Notes: generated by a model from the sequence alone, not told the origin. DNA of 64,000 nucleotides from Chitinophagaceae bacterium (GCA_021151685.1 JAGKWS010000005.1:1-64000); one strand, 5' to 3'; counted from the stretch's first letter, positions 10,301 to 19,147 are shown. Made by a program: numbers and translations.

Positions 10301-10438
10301 ACGTGGAGTTGTTGCACCCATTACACTGTCACTCAGATCGAACGGAAGCTCTTCCCTGAATTCATTTTCAGATACTTCTGCCTTGGTTTCGATATTCCTG
10401 AGGTCCTGCAGGTCCGACCAATATTGTTTTTGACTCAT
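7301..10438 (-). CDS. actB: Alternative complex III iron-sulfur subunit ActB
   Basis: Periplasmic electron-transfer subunit of ACIII; the 1045-residue protein fuses a molybdopterin-oxidoreductase fold, which holds no cofactor in this family, to a four-cluster ferredoxin domain. A Tat-type signal (RR at 46-47 in TPRRDFLKFLG) leads to a lipobox Cys (SSC66), so it is exported folded and lipid-anchored. The C-terminal third holds the Fe-S cysteine groups CTGCGACVIGC, CQHCDNAPCENVCP, CIGTKYCANNCP and CTFC...CQQSCPSDC. Electrons from quinol at ActC pass through these clusters to the ActA haems. Length and domain order are normal for the family. Confidence 0.96.
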   Translation of the reverse strand: MSQKQYWSDLQDLRNIETKAEVSENEFREELPFDLSDSVMGATTPRRDFLKFLGFSTLAATIVSSCEMPVRKAIPYAIKPEDITPGVPNYYASTFVEGGEYCPIIIKTREGRPIKIEGNESSSITRGGTSARVQASVLSLYDKARLKHPVSGGKEVTFDAIDREIKEGIAGKSGYLVTCSIMSPSTKEVLNQFLVKNPGIKHIVYDAISYSAMLEANLACYGKKTLPTYHFDKAATIVSLDADFLGNWVAPIEFSKAYAQTRKISAKNPVLSKHYHVEPIHTITGAAADDRATCRPSEVGAVAVALYNAVVSGAAPSFKSARLNKLITSAAADLKKGNGLVVCGSNDVNVQTVINAINDKIGANGTTVNWVTTSNTWQGIDKDMLDMITAMEGGQVNVVMMHGVNPSYNHPEAKRFNAALAKVPMTISFADRLDETAQLCKYVIPDHHYLESWGDAEPKVGFYSLMQPGISPLFKTRAFQDSLMTWMDAGQTYADYWQLYWNTRMGGQANFDMALQEGVMEPETMPNGTATFAGNVAAAIAAVEGKKVASGVEVVVYQKVGIGHGGVWSNNPWLQEMPDPITRAVWDNYLCVSPKRANEMKAGIDSFNEVDYNKYVAKITGANGYAVTLPIMVVPGMHNDVVGIATGYGRHTNVGRAAASNDKQGGKNAFPFATINGANIEYFSGVTVVNTGEKYELAQIQTHSSYENRPVVHEYTLEEFKKDPHGLQKERGVEIGHYTEKPWHEGHHGEAVVDPEMEEGFRKEGTLYPDHPYEGIKWGMSIDLNTCTGCGACVIGCVAENNISVVGKYHALRGHEMHWIRIDRYFSGMPEDPDTIQTVFQPMLCQHCDNAPCENVCPVSATNHSSEGLNQMAYNRCIGTKYCANNCPYKVRHFNWMDWNGADAFADNIFEDGRRDDINDDLTRMVLNPDVTVRSRGVMEKCTFCVQRLQEAKLTAKKAGRPMKDGEARTACQQSCPSDCITFGNVNDKESEIYKIRREEQIERTFYVLEHIHVLPNINYLSKIRNTDEIVAGNEKKDGMYAEHI

Positions 10439-10566
10439 AAAGTATATTCGTTTCTTAGTGGAACATTACCGGTAGTCTGTTTTTGCATTCCGGCCGGTGC
10501 CGTCTTCCTCTGTAAACTATTATTATTCTTTAGCTCTTTTTTGTTTTTCTATCGTGTTTACCAAAA

Positions 10567-11829
10567 TTAGTAGTGACACTTCTGGCATTCCATACCACCA
10601 AGGTCTGATTCGGTAACTTTTGTGCGCTTACCAGATTTCAACTCTTCGTGATACTTGGTGAAGATACTATAATAGTTGTTGTTGGTAAACTGTACTTCTG
10701 TTTGGCGGTGACAGTTGATACACCAACCCATAGACAGTGGTGCAAACTGGTACACCTCGTCCATTTCTTCTATGTTGCCATGGCACTGCTGGCACTGTAC
10801 TTTACCAACTGCTACGTGCTGTGCGTGGTTGAAGTATACGTGGTCTGGCAGGTTATGTATTTTCACCCACTGTATTGGGGTTGCTTTTACATTACCTTTT
10901 TCATCGCGGATGTAGTCTTTCTTTTCAGGATCCCAACCAGCGTACTTGTACAACAGTTTTATTTGCTCGGTACCGTTGATGGTTTTTCCTTCAGCAGTTA
11001 CCAGTGGATGAGCTTCTGCACCAGTATACTCGTTTATCTGCTTGTGACAGTTCATACACACGTTAGACGATGGTATCATTGCCTGACGGCTCTTCTCGGC
11101 ACCGGCGTGGCAGTACAAACAGTTGATTTGGTTGATGCCAGCATGCACTTTGTGCGAGTAGTACAATGGTTGCAGTGGTTGGTAGTTTTGCTGACGACCT
11201 TCGTTGATAGCACCATTCACTATCCAGTAACCGGCAAATATGAATGCGAGGATAGCAGTAACAGCTATTACCAGCTTGCTGCGGTACAGCGGAATTTCTT
11301 TTTCGTTAGGTACACCCTGCTTTTCGTTGGCAGCACGACGCAGTGCATTGTTGGCTTTCCAAAGGATAAGCACCAGCACCAGCAATGACAGTGTGATAAC
11401 GGTATACAACCAACCGTTGCTCTCGGCAGACTTGCTACCAACAGTATCGTTACCCGGTGCAGGTGTGGTTGTTGGTGGTTTGTACTCGTCTACATATTTG
11501 AAGATGGCATCAATCTCCTCGGTAGACAGTTGAGGAAATGCCGTCATTGCTGTTTTGTTGTACTCGTTGTACACACGTACCGCCTCAGCATCGCCAGAGG
11601 CAATAAGTGCGGCTGAGTTGCGTACCCATTTGTACACCCAATCGCCACCGGGCAAGCTTCCACGAATATTCTGCAACGCAGGTCCGGTCGACTTCTTAAT
11701 CGGGTTGTGGCATGATGCACAGTTCGACATAAAGAGCGCTTTCCCATCGGGAGCGGCTATGGCGGAAATGTTGCTTAACAGCAATACTACTAAAACCGAT
11801 AGTACGCTAAGGTAGCATCTTCTGAACAT
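10567..11829 (-). CDS. actA: Alternative complex III multihaem cytochrome c ActA
   Basis: Haem-bearing subunit of ACIII that accepts electrons from ActB. Six CXXCH sites are visible: one near the N-terminus (CASCHNP) and five in the C-terminal half (CLYCH, CMNCH, CQQCH, CINCH and CQKCH, the last ending one residue from the C-terminus). After a cleavable-looking signal (MFRRCYLSVLSVL) comes a monohaem cytochrome domain, a transmembrane segment, a second hydrophobic segment, and the pentahaem domain. So a class I-like cytochrome is fused to the usual pentahaem unit. I chose the Met that opens the signal; an in-frame ATG lies 7 codons upstream. First gene of the act-cox operon. Confidence 0.94.
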   Translation of the reverse strand: MFRRCYLSVLSVLVVLLLSNISAIAAPDGKALFMSNCASCHNPIKKSTGPALQNIRGSLPGGDWVYKWVRNSAALIASGDAEAVRVYNEYNKTAMTAFPQLSTEEIDAIFKYVDEYKPPTTTPAPGNDTVGSKSAESNGWLYTVITLSLLVLVLILWKANNALRRAANEKQGVPNEKEIPLYRSKLVIAVTAILAFIFAGYWIVNGAINEGRQQNYQPLQPLYYSHKVHAGINQINCLYCHAGAEKSRQAMIPSSNVCMNCHKQINEYTGAEAHPLVTAEGKTINGTEQIKLLYKYAGWDPEKKDYIRDEKGNVKATPIQWVKIHNLPDHVYFNHAQHVAVGKVQCQQCHGNIEEMDEVYQFAPLSMGWCINCHRQTEVQFTNNNYYSIFTKYHEELKSGKRTKVTESDLGGMECQKCHY

Positions 11830-11850
11830 TGGCTTTATTGATTCTGGCAC

Positions 11851-12261
11851 TGGAATAAATATTGAAAATTAACTTTCCTTTATATAAAAGCGTGGCAAAA
11901 CTACAACACAATCTGCAAATAGCATACACATTTTCGAAAAAATGTTTTTCAAGCCTGGCGCGGGTTTCAGCCGATTTTTATGAAATTTTTTTATCATAAT
12001 GTCATGTTTTTGTCACGAAAAAACCGCCTTTTTTTACTCATTTAGTCATGTTACCCACATACAAGTCACAATTTAGAGGTGCAATTTATAAGGGTATTCC
12101 TTTTTTCGAAAATTATTTTACCGAAAGTGCAAATACATTTTTCTGCGTTGCGTCACCTTTGCCACATAAACAGTTGCTGCATGGTTATATAAAAGCACAT
12201 TCCTACCTCAATACCCTGCTACAACTACAACAATACAAAAAAACGCTGAATCTGGCATTTT
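11851..12261. other. AT-rich divergent spacer before actA
   Basis: About 400 bp between actA and the end of the SDR gene must contain the act-cox promoter. On the minus strand a TAGTTTTG box (11896-11903) fits the Bacteroidota -7 consensus TAnnTTTG, but no TTG lies 19 bp further upstream, so the assignment is weak. I see no convincing gene, tRNA or repeat here. Confidence 0.4.
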
Positions 12262-13056
12262 TTATAAGCTGCCAGTTCTGCCCCCGTCTACAGGAATTGA
12301 CGTTCCGTTGACGTAACTGGCTGATGGTGAGGCTAAAAATGCCACCACTGCGGCTATATCGGCAGGTGTTGCAAAGCGGCGTGCCGGTATTTCTGCCAGC
12401 ATCTCCTGCTCTGTTTCCTCGCGGGTTTTGCCCTCCTTTGCCGACTTGTTACCTACTATTGCCGATAGCCTTTCGGTAGCTGTAGCACCGGGTAACACAT
12501 TGTTCACCGTTATGCCATAACGGCCCAGTTCGTTGGCCATTGTCTTGGCCCACGAGGCTACTGCACCTCGTATGGTATTTGATACTCCCAAACCGCTAAG
12601 CGGAATCTTGACAGAAGTAGAAACAATGTTGATGATGCGCCCGTAACCAGCCGCCTTCATGGCAGGTATTGCTGCTGTGGCCAGTATGTGGTTGCATATC
12701 AGATGCTGGTTGAAAGCATTGAGGAAGTCGGCAGTGGCCGCATCAGTAATAGGCCCACCTGCCGGCCCACCGGTATTGTTGATGAGGATGTGCACCTCGT
12801 GCTGCGCCACAAATTTCGTAATAGCTGCACTTACCGTATCGGGGGTGGCATAGTCGGCCACCAGATAGCCGTGTTGTTGACCTGCATCTGTACTCAAGGA
12901 AGCTACCGCTGCTTTCAGCTTTTCTTCATTGCGCGACAGCAGAAAACAAGTAGCCCCCATGCTGGCCAACGCTTGTGCCGATGCAAGCCCTATTCCCTGT
13001 GTACTGCCCCCAACAAGGGCTATTTTGCCAATCAGGCTGTTCTGAATCATATGCAT
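12262..13056 (-). CDS. Short-chain dehydrogenase/reductase with atypical catalytic site
   Basis: Rossmann-fold SDR of 264 residues. The dinucleotide motif GGSTQGIG (16-23), the NNTGG stretch (93-97) and the C-terminal PVDGG segment are standard. The catalytic tetrad is not: Ser146 is present, but where the YxxxK pair belongs the sequence reads S159-NTI-R163, so Tyr becomes Ser and Lys becomes Arg. A subgroup of SDRs annotated as FabG-like has the same SN..R pattern, so this is probably a family trait and not damage. The substrate cannot be told from the sequence. It stands alone, and a second in-frame Met two codons later could be the start. Confidence 0.85.
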   Translation of the reverse strand: MHMIQNSLIGKIALVGGSTQGIGLASAQALASMGATCFLLSRNEEKLKAAVASLSTDAGQQHGYLVADYATPDTVSAAITKFVAQHEVHILINNTGGPAGGPITDAATADFLNAFNQHLICNHILATAAIPAMKAAGYGRIINIVSTSVKIPLSGLGVSNTIRGAVASWAKTMANELGRYGITVNNVLPGATATERLSAIVGNKSAKEGKTREETEQEMLAEIPARRFATPADIAAVVAFLASPSASYVNGTSIPVDGGRTGSL

Positions 13057-13272
13057 TGTGTATTTCTATATTTGCTGGAAGTCTGGTAAACAATGCAACA
13101 TAAATACGCTTGCTCTTTTACTGTTTACCAATGCCAAACGTACATAAAAAGTACACAATTTTACTATCGGCATCGGCATACGCTTGTTGAGGGTACTGTT
13201 TGGGGGTTGTCATGCAATAGTTATTTAGATGTTAGCAACACATGTCGTGTATCGCAATATTGGCATTTCATG

Positions 13273-13315
13273 TAGCTTTGTAGATGTTTTTTTCTTCAAA
13301 AAAAGAAGAAAAAAA
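13273..13315 (+). promoter_or_regulatory. Possible -7 box and leader hairpin of the PKD cargo gene
   Basis: TAGCTTTG at 13273-13280 matches TAnnTTTG, though no TTG sits at the expected spacing. Just downstream, an 11-bp A/T stem (13287-13297 with 13305-13315, 7-nt A loop) would form in the 5' leader, 28 nt before the ATG. Confidence 0.4.
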
Positions 13316-13342
13316 TATACCCAAAGAGAAAATGTATTGTGT

Positions 13343-16300
13343 ATGAGATTTGTTTTACGTTTTTCGGTCCTCTGTCTGTCGGCAATGTTGTCTGTGCATC
13401 AGACTATGGCTCAGAGCCCTACCGCACCGGCCTTGGGCTTCAATGTATTTCTGGAAGGTAACGCACGCCTCGTAAATAATGAGACTGAGGGTCCCGTGGC
13501 TTGTGGTGGCAATCTGTTGGTAGATGGTGGCTATCAGGTATCTATACACAGCGTAGGCACATTTCAGGTGGGCGGCAAAAACGTTTCTCTCGTTGTTGGT
13601 GGCCGTGTTCAATACATTAGCGGCTCGCTTCAGGTAAACTCGAATGGCTATGTAAAAATAGGCGACTGTACCGGCTCTACAGTTTGGTACCAAGACCCTA
13701 ACGGGGCGTACCCGCCCATACGCATTACGCCCGGCAGTAGTTACGATGCCAGCCCGCGCATCAACCTACAGGCCAGCTCCTCCACTTTAGGTGTCAGTGC
13801 GTCCAGCAATCCGGTGTGCCAGGCCAATGTCATTGATTTTGCTACCGCATTTGCCAATATGCGTTCTTGCGCTTTGTCTATGAAAGACTTGGCCGACAAT
13901 GCGCTTCTTACCAATTCTGGCGGTACTGTGATACCCCATACTGGCTTACCATCGCAGGTGAAAATACAATTGAACCCCGGCCTTAATGTGCTTAATATTT
14001 CCGGGGCCGACTTCAATGCCATGTCCGAGCTCACATTTCTTACACAACCCACTGCTTCCAAATATCTGGTAGTAAATGTGAATGCGGCGGGTGCTTTTAC
14101 ATGGAGTGTGCCCAACATCAACGGTGTACCGTTTGCACAATGCCCATATGTACTGTATAATTTCTACAACACCACTTCGCTGAATATAGCTGGCTACGGT
14201 GCAGTTGAAGGAACAGTATTTGCGCCATTTGCCGACATTACCAAAACTGCCAACATGGCCAACATAGAAGGCCAAATTATTGCTAAATCGTACTATCAGG
14301 GTGGTGGCGAAAACCACTATGCTATATATGCCCCATCTATAGGTGGCTGTGGTGGCACCACGCCTACCGATGCCAACTTTACCGTAAATGGCAACAATCA
14401 GTGTCTTGTTTGCAACTCGTTTGTATTCACCAATACATCAACAGGCTCGCCTACAATGAGTTATGTATGGACGTTTGGCGATGGTAGCACATCTACCGTT
14501 ACCAACCCCACAAAAACATATACTGCTACAGGCACCTATATAGTGAAGCTGCGCGCCACAGGCCCCGGTGGCATAGACTCCTTTACCCGTACTGTAAATG
14601 TACTGGGCAATCCTCCGCATGGTTTCACCATCAACGACTCTGTTCAAAACCTTACCGGCAACAACTTTGTCTATACCAGCACCACCCCCTCTTTTGGCAA
14701 CCTGTATACATGGACGTTTGGTGATGGCAGCACATCTACAGCAGCCAACCCAAGCCACACATATACTGCTGCGGGCGTGTATACAGTTACCCAAACAGTA
14801 GTGGGCAATGCCGGCTGTACCGTACCTACCAGCAAAATAGTGGTGGTAGAAAGTGATGGAGTAGGCGGCGGTAGTGGTGGTGGCCTGGAAAGCGAAAGCA
14901 TGGGCGACCTGATAAGCCGTAGAGAATACATGAAAATAAAAAACAGTGTACCCCCCCAACCCAACTATGCGGCACTACCACTGTTTGTAAAACCCGGCAA
15001 GCTGGAGCTTGCTGCCAAAGGCACGCAAAATGCCAGCACACTGCAACGGTTTATTCCGGCCAATCTGGATGCAACAACTACACCCCGCATCACCTCGCCC
15101 GACGAGCTGAAGACCATTACCCGTGCCGTAGATGCATTTTCGGTAGACTATACAAAAAATGATGTAGCCCGCGCTGTAGTGTTGGGCATAACTACCGAAG
15201 GCAAGGCCTATAACCATACCAAGTCTATTTGCGATCGCTTTCGTGGTGCCGAGCTGGTGAGTACAAATGTGGTAAACATTGGTGGCTACAACTTTGTAGC
15301 ATTTGCACTGAAGCAGGCCGATGGACACGTAGAACATTCTATTACGTTTGCCGTTGGCAAATCGGCAGGGAGGGGCACATATAAATTGCAGGCAAAATGG
15401 CTCATATCGGAATACACAGGAGACGATTCTGTATTCAACTTTCAGGTATGGGCAACCAACCCCGACAACCTGTACAAACTGACTACCGATATTGTGAACC
15501 AGATAAAGGCTGAAATGCCCATTGAGCAGGCCGAGCCCAACTTTGCACCACCCACCACCTACATGGCCAAGGGCGTGCGTAACAAAGAATATCTGAATGT
15601 ACATTTTGTAGCGGCTACTGCGTCTAACAACGCCAAATTTGTATTTATTCAGAAGCTGAACGAAGTAGCCAATGAAGACTCGCTCATTATTCCATTCAAT
15701 TTGGCAGCTGGTGCCGATAATCACTTCAGCATACCCATATACGATGGCTACGAGTATGAAGGACACCTGTACGTAGACGATAAGCTGGTAGATGACGTAT
15801 ACCTTGCCGATGGTGGCTGGAGTGTGGATATAGACAAAACATATACCACACAAATCAATTTTAAGCCGAACAACAACAAAAATCGTGTGTATAACGACGA
15901 GGAGTTTCCACTGTACCGTAGTGTACAGGTAAATGCCTTTACCAACGATTATGTTTCCATATACAAGTTTTTGAAAGCCGGACAAGACGCTGCCGATATG
16001 ACGGCCTACCACTCTTACAAACTGTATGCAAAGGGTACAGGTAAAATGATTATCAGGCTCATTAAAAAGTCTGTTACAAAATTTGCCGAGCAATACCAGA
16101 CTACCATACAACTGAACCCTGCCGGTGCTACCCATCAGATAAGTTTTGAAGACTTTACCTCTCCCAGCCTCAAAACAGCCTTCGACCCGAAAGATGTTAC
16201 CGCGGTGGTATATACCTTCGAGATGAATGGTGTTGCTACAGATCTCAACTTTTTTGCCGACGAGCAGGCCTTTTCGCCCACTGTTGTACAGGCCGTAAAG

Positions 16301-16573
16301 GGCCTTGTAGCCAAGAATCTTTCCGTTTTCCCCAACCCAACAGCCGATGGCAAATTTCAACTGAAATTTGCGGCCGAAGCCGACCGGGACATGGATCTTA
16401 CCATTACCGACATAACGGGCAAGCTGGTGTATACACAACCGGTAAAAGCCACCATGGGCTACAACAAAGTAGATGTGCAGCTACCTGCCGGAGTACCTCA
16501 GAGCGTTTTGCTGGTGCAACTGGGCAATGACCAGGTGAAGTACGATGTGGTAAAAATGTCATCTTTAAAATAA
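13343..16573 (+). CDS. Secreted choice-of-anchor A / PKD protein, T9SS type A cargo
   Basis: Large cell-surface or secreted protein of 1076 residues. I chose the Met that opens a good signal peptide (MRFVLRFSVLCLSAML...MAQS); frame continuity further upstream is incidental. The mature N-terminus (LGFNVFLEGNARL, then GGNLLVDGGY) is the choice-of-anchor A beta-helix-like domain. Two PKD repeats follow, each with the YVWTFGDGSTST / YTWTFGDGSTST motif, then a Gly-rich hinge and about 450 residues I do not recognise. The C-terminus is a type IX sorting domain (SVFPNPTADGKFQL, ITDITGKLVY), so it should cross the outer membrane through T9SS. It is probably an adhesin or surface-structure protein. 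A terminator follows. Confidence 0.88.
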   Translation: MRFVLRFSVLCLSAMLSVHQTMAQSPTAPALGFNVFLEGNARLVNNETEGPVACGGNLLVDGGYQVSIHSVGTFQVGGKNVSLVVGGRVQYISGSLQVNSNGYVKIGDCTGSTVWYQDPNGAYPPIRITPGSSYDASPRINLQASSSTLGVSASSNPVCQANVIDFATAFANMRSCALSMKDLADNALLTNSGGTVIPHTGLPSQVKIQLNPGLNVLNISGADFNAMSELTFLTQPTASKYLVVNVNAAGAFTWSVPNINGVPFAQCPYVLYNFYNTTSLNIAGYGAVEGTVFAPFADITKTANMANIEGQIIAKSYYQGGGENHYAIYAPSIGGCGGTTPTDANFTVNGNNQCLVCNSFVFTNTSTGSPTMSYVWTFGDGSTSTVTNPTKTYTATGTYIVKLRATGPGGIDSFTRTVNVLGNPPHGFTINDSVQNLTGNNFVYTSTTPSFGNLYTWTFGDGSTSTAANPSHTYTAAGVYTVTQTVVGNAGCTVPTSKIVVVESDGVGGGSGGGLESESMGDLISRREYMKIKNSVPPQPNYAALPLFVKPGKLELAAKGTQNASTLQRFIPANLDATTTPRITSPDELKTITRAVDAFSVDYTKNDVARAVVLGITTEGKAYNHTKSICDRFRGAELVSTNVVNIGGYNFVAFALKQADGHVEHSITFAVGKSAGRGTYKLQAKWLISEYTGDDSVFNFQVWATNPDNLYKLTTDIVNQIKAEMPIEQAEPNFAPPTTYMAKGVRNKEYLNVHFVAATASNNAKFVFIQKLNEVANEDSLIIPFNLAAGADNHFSIPIYDGYEYEGHLYVDDKLVDDVYLADGGWSVDIDKTYTTQINFKPNNNKNRVYNDEEFPLYRSVQVNAFTNDYVSIYKFLKAGQDAADMTAYHSYKLYAKGTGKMIIRLIKKSVTKFAEQYQTTIQLNPAGATHQISFEDFTSPSLKTAFDPKDVTAVVYTFEMNGVATDLNFFADEQAFSPTVVQAVKGLVAKNLSVFPNPTADGKFQLKFAAEADRDMDLTITDITGKLVYTQPVKATMGYNKVDVQLPAGVPQSVLLVQLGNDQVKYDVVKMSSLK

Positions 16574-16590
16574 TACACTGTGAATATATG

Positions 16591-16628
16591 ATGCCAAAAG
16601 CCTTTGCCTGTGCAAAGGCTTTTGGCAT
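16591..16628. terminator. Terminator after the PKD cargo gene
   Basis: A perfect 17-bp stem (16591-16607 with 16612-16628) with loop CTGT, 17 bp beyond the stop codon. Stem bases include AAAAG/CTTTT, giving a partly U-rich end. Confidence 0.8.
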
Positions 16629-16650
16629 ATGGGCCATTAGTTAAAGCAAG

Positions 16651-16658
16651 TATCTTTG
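16651..16658 (+). promoter_or_regulatory. Possible -7 promoter box of the acyltransferase gene
   Basis: TATCTTTG matches TAnnTTTG, between the terminator and the ATG at 16678. A TTG is present but at 26 bp spacing, longer than the usual 19. Confidence 0.35.
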
Positions 16659-16677
16659 ACAGTATCTCCACCACCAA

Positions 16678-17922
16678 ATGTTGCTGAACGACCATAGCCA
16701 TCGTCTGCCGGGGCCCGACATTATACGGGCTATAGCCATTGTGCTTGTAGTGTTGTCGCACACATCGGGCATGTGGCGTACAGGCAATGTGCCGGTAACA
16801 GCAGACTACTTTATGCATATGCTTTGGCCAGCCGCTGCCGGCACAGCCAGCCATAATGCTACCATACTATTGCCCAAAGGGCGAACATGGGTACCAGCAG
16901 TATTGGGTGTAGAGTTGTTTTTTGTGCTCAGTGGTTATCTGATAGGCACCCTGCTGATAAAAGACATTGCCACAAACGGACAATTCTCATTTGCCCAACT
17001 GAAACAATTTGTGGTGCGCCGCTGGTTGCGCACCCTGCCAGCCTATTGGGTAATGGTAACATTATTGATACCCGTTTGGTTATTTGTGTATAAAAAACAG
17101 CTTACATGGAAAGTGATGCTGTACTATGTATTTCTGCAAAACATGGTTACACCCCATCCCGGTTTTTATACCGTGGCATGGAGCCTTTCGGTAGAAGAAT
17201 GGTTCTACATTACACTGCCTGTTTTCATATGGATTGTGAGTAGGAATAAAAGACACTTCACTAAACCAAGTTGGCTACTTTGCTGTTTGCTCGTATTCTT
17301 TGTTGCAACATTTTGCCTGCGCGTGGTCAATTCTTTTTTGCTGCCATATGGTACCGACTTTGACAATGGCATACGCAAAATGGTGATAACAAGACTAGAT
17401 GCGCCACTATATGGCGTACTTATTGCGTGGGGTATCTATTACAAACCCCATATTCAAAGGTACAAGCAGCAGCTATTTGCTATTGCAGTAGCGGGCACCA
17501 TTATACTGGCTGTGTTAATGTACTATCTGGAACCTGGTGGTGCACACATACACCATTGGCTATATATACCGTTTAACACGGTTCTGGTGTACACGCTGTT
17601 GCCCTTAGTAATGGCTCTATACCTGCCTACTGCTGTTGCATACCGCAGCAATCAGTCGGGGCTTGTGTTGAAGGTATGTACATTCATTGCACGCATATCA
17701 TATTCGGCATACCTTACACATCAGTATATATTTTTTATATTTCCCTTCAGCAGGGTTCATTTTACCAGCCTTCCCGTTCAGCTGTTGTTCTATGGCTTGT
17801 ACATGTTGGTAGTATGTCTTTTCTCGCAACTACTACACTACACGGTAGAGCAGCCCATGCTACGGGTAAGGGACCGCTTATACCCTACTGTTAGTAATAG
17901 TACGCATACGGTGACGGTATAA
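16678..17922 (+). CDS. Acyltransferase 3 family membrane protein
   Basis: Polytopic O-acyltransferase of 414 residues (OafA/NodX-like), which uses acyl-CoA or another donor to acylate surface sugars across the inner membrane. The family start is clear: PGPDIIRAIAIVLVVLSHTSG with the conserved catalytic-region His, then GVELFFVLSGYLIG, the conserved RRWLRTLPAYW helix and the WSLSVEEWFY motif. About ten transmembrane helices are present. A second, different acyltransferase 3 gene follows after 50 bp, then a polytopic membrane protein, all on the same strand. Acceptor not determinable. Confidence 0.9.
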   Translation: MLLNDHSHRLPGPDIIRAIAIVLVVLSHTSGMWRTGNVPVTADYFMHMLWPAAAGTASHNATILLPKGRTWVPAVLGVELFFVLSGYLIGTLLIKDIATNGQFSFAQLKQFVVRRWLRTLPAYWVMVTLLIPVWLFVYKKQLTWKVMLYYVFLQNMVTPHPGFYTVAWSLSVEEWFYITLPVFIWIVSRNKRHFTKPSWLLCCLLVFFVATFCLRVVNSFLLPYGTDFDNGIRKMVITRLDAPLYGVLIAWGIYYKPHIQRYKQQLFAIAVAGTIILAVLMYYLEPGGAHIHHWLYIPFNTVLVYTLLPLVMALYLPTAVAYRSNQSGLVLKVCTFIARISYSAYLTHQYIFFIFPFSRVHFTSLPVQLLFYGLYMLVVCLFSQLLHYTVEQPMLRVRDRLYPTVSNSTHTVTV

Positions 17923-17972
17923 TTTGTTTACTTTTACGCAGTACTACTTCCCATTTTTTCCAACAAACTGGC

Positions 17973-19124
17973 ATGTCTATTCTAAAGCAAGATAAAAAAG
18001 AGCGGTTTCACTTTCTGGATGGCATTCGTGGCATTGCTTCATTTCTTATTGTATTACACCATTCAGTTACATCAGCCGTAGCACGTTTTTTTCTGGCACA
18101 TGGCTGGCCAAAGCTGGCCACATTTTCTGTATACTTTACACAGTCGGGGGTTGTGCTGTTCTTTGTACTCAGTGGTGTCGTTCTATTAAGACCGTATCTG
18201 CGTGGGCAGCGACAGTTTGATACCGGACAATACTTCTACCGTCGCATCCGACGAATATATCCACCATTTTTTGTCGCGCTACTATTTGGTTATCTGGTTG
18301 CTGTTGTCATTAAACTGGGCCCACAAACATACTACTCCAACTTACAATTGTGGCAATGGACATCTATTTCGTGGCGAGAGTTGCTACGTCAGGCTCCCAT
18401 TATCAACTATGCGGGTATATATTACAATCTGGCGTGGTGGAGCTTGCAAATTGAAGTAATTTTCTATTTCCTGGTACCCATATTTGTCTTGTTTTTCATA
18501 AAACAAAGACCATTGAGTTATGTTCGTGTGTTTTCGGTGTTGTTGGCCGCTTTGGCACTTTCGTATTGGGTACAGCAATATGTATCCAATCATTATCCGG
18601 AAGTATACAAAACTGATGGAACCCCCATGAACATGATGCGCATACTGGATGCGCCGGTATCATTCCTCCTTGGCATATTTATGGCCAAGTACGACATGAA
18701 TGTAGTAGCCGCACGAATATTATCCATATTTGGCATAATACTCATATTTGTGGCTGGCAATTATGGTCCCATGATCAATTCGGGGTATAGCTTTCTCTAT
18801 GCCGGCATTATTGTTTTTGCATTCAATAGTACCCGCATTCAAAAATTGTTTGATGGTCCACTCATGATATGGTTAGGAGAACGTTCATATTCGTTGTTCC
18901 TCGTTCACTTTTCTGTATTCTATTTAGTTGACTACATTTGTTCATTAGTATTACCAGACCGAACAATACTATATGGGGTACTAACAAGAGGAATAGGGAT
19001 ACCTGTAGCCCTTCTTTGTGCCATGTTGTTGTTTCACTTTGTAGAGCGCAAACAGGCCAGCGGCTTGATTACCGGTCATATTTTTTGGCCATGGAATATT
19101 AAAAGGCAGTTGAATAACAAATAA
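17973..19124 (+). CDS. Acyltransferase 3 family membrane protein
   Basis: Second member of the family (383 residues), recognised from HFLDGIRGIASFLIVLHHS, QSGVVLFFVLSGVVLLRPYL, a YRRIRRIYPPFFVA helix and LAWWSLQIEVIFY. It is not a recent duplicate of its neighbour, since the two differ along most of their length apart from family motifs. About ten transmembrane helices. It probably acts on the same extracellular polymer or lipid as the upstream enzyme. No sugar-nucleotide or capsule genes flank the pair, so the substrate is open. Confidence 0.9.
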   Translation: MSILKQDKKERFHFLDGIRGIASFLIVLHHSVTSAVARFFLAHGWPKLATFSVYFTQSGVVLFFVLSGVVLLRPYLRGQRQFDTGQYFYRRIRRIYPPFFVALLFGYLVAVVIKLGPQTYYSNLQLWQWTSISWRELLRQAPIINYAGIYYNLAWWSLQIEVIFYFLVPIFVLFFIKQRPLSYVRVFSVLLAALALSYWVQQYVSNHYPEVYKTDGTPMNMMRILDAPVSFLLGIFMAKYDMNVVAARILSIFGIILIFVAGNYGPMINSGYSFLYAGIIVFAFNSTRIQKLFDGPLMIWLGERSYSLFLVHFSVFYLVDYICSLVLPDRTILYGVLTRGIGIPVALLCAMLLFHFVERKQASGLITGHIFWPWNIKRQLNNK

Positions 19125-19147
19125 CAACAGCAGACAATAAACTTATA

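Noticed and set aside
9209..10570. A 453-codon frame opposite actB
   Set aside because: Long antisense frame caused by actB codon bias; Cys/Tyr/His-rich nonsense composition and no domain.
12048..12311. An 87-codon plus-strand frame between actA and the SDR gene
   Set aside because: It runs into the 3' end of the SDR gene on the other strand, has no motif and a random-looking composition in an AT-rich spacer.
14975..16438. A 487-codon frame opposite the PKD cargo gene
   Set aside because: Antisense to a well-supported coding sequence with signal peptide and T9SS tail; no recognisable domain.
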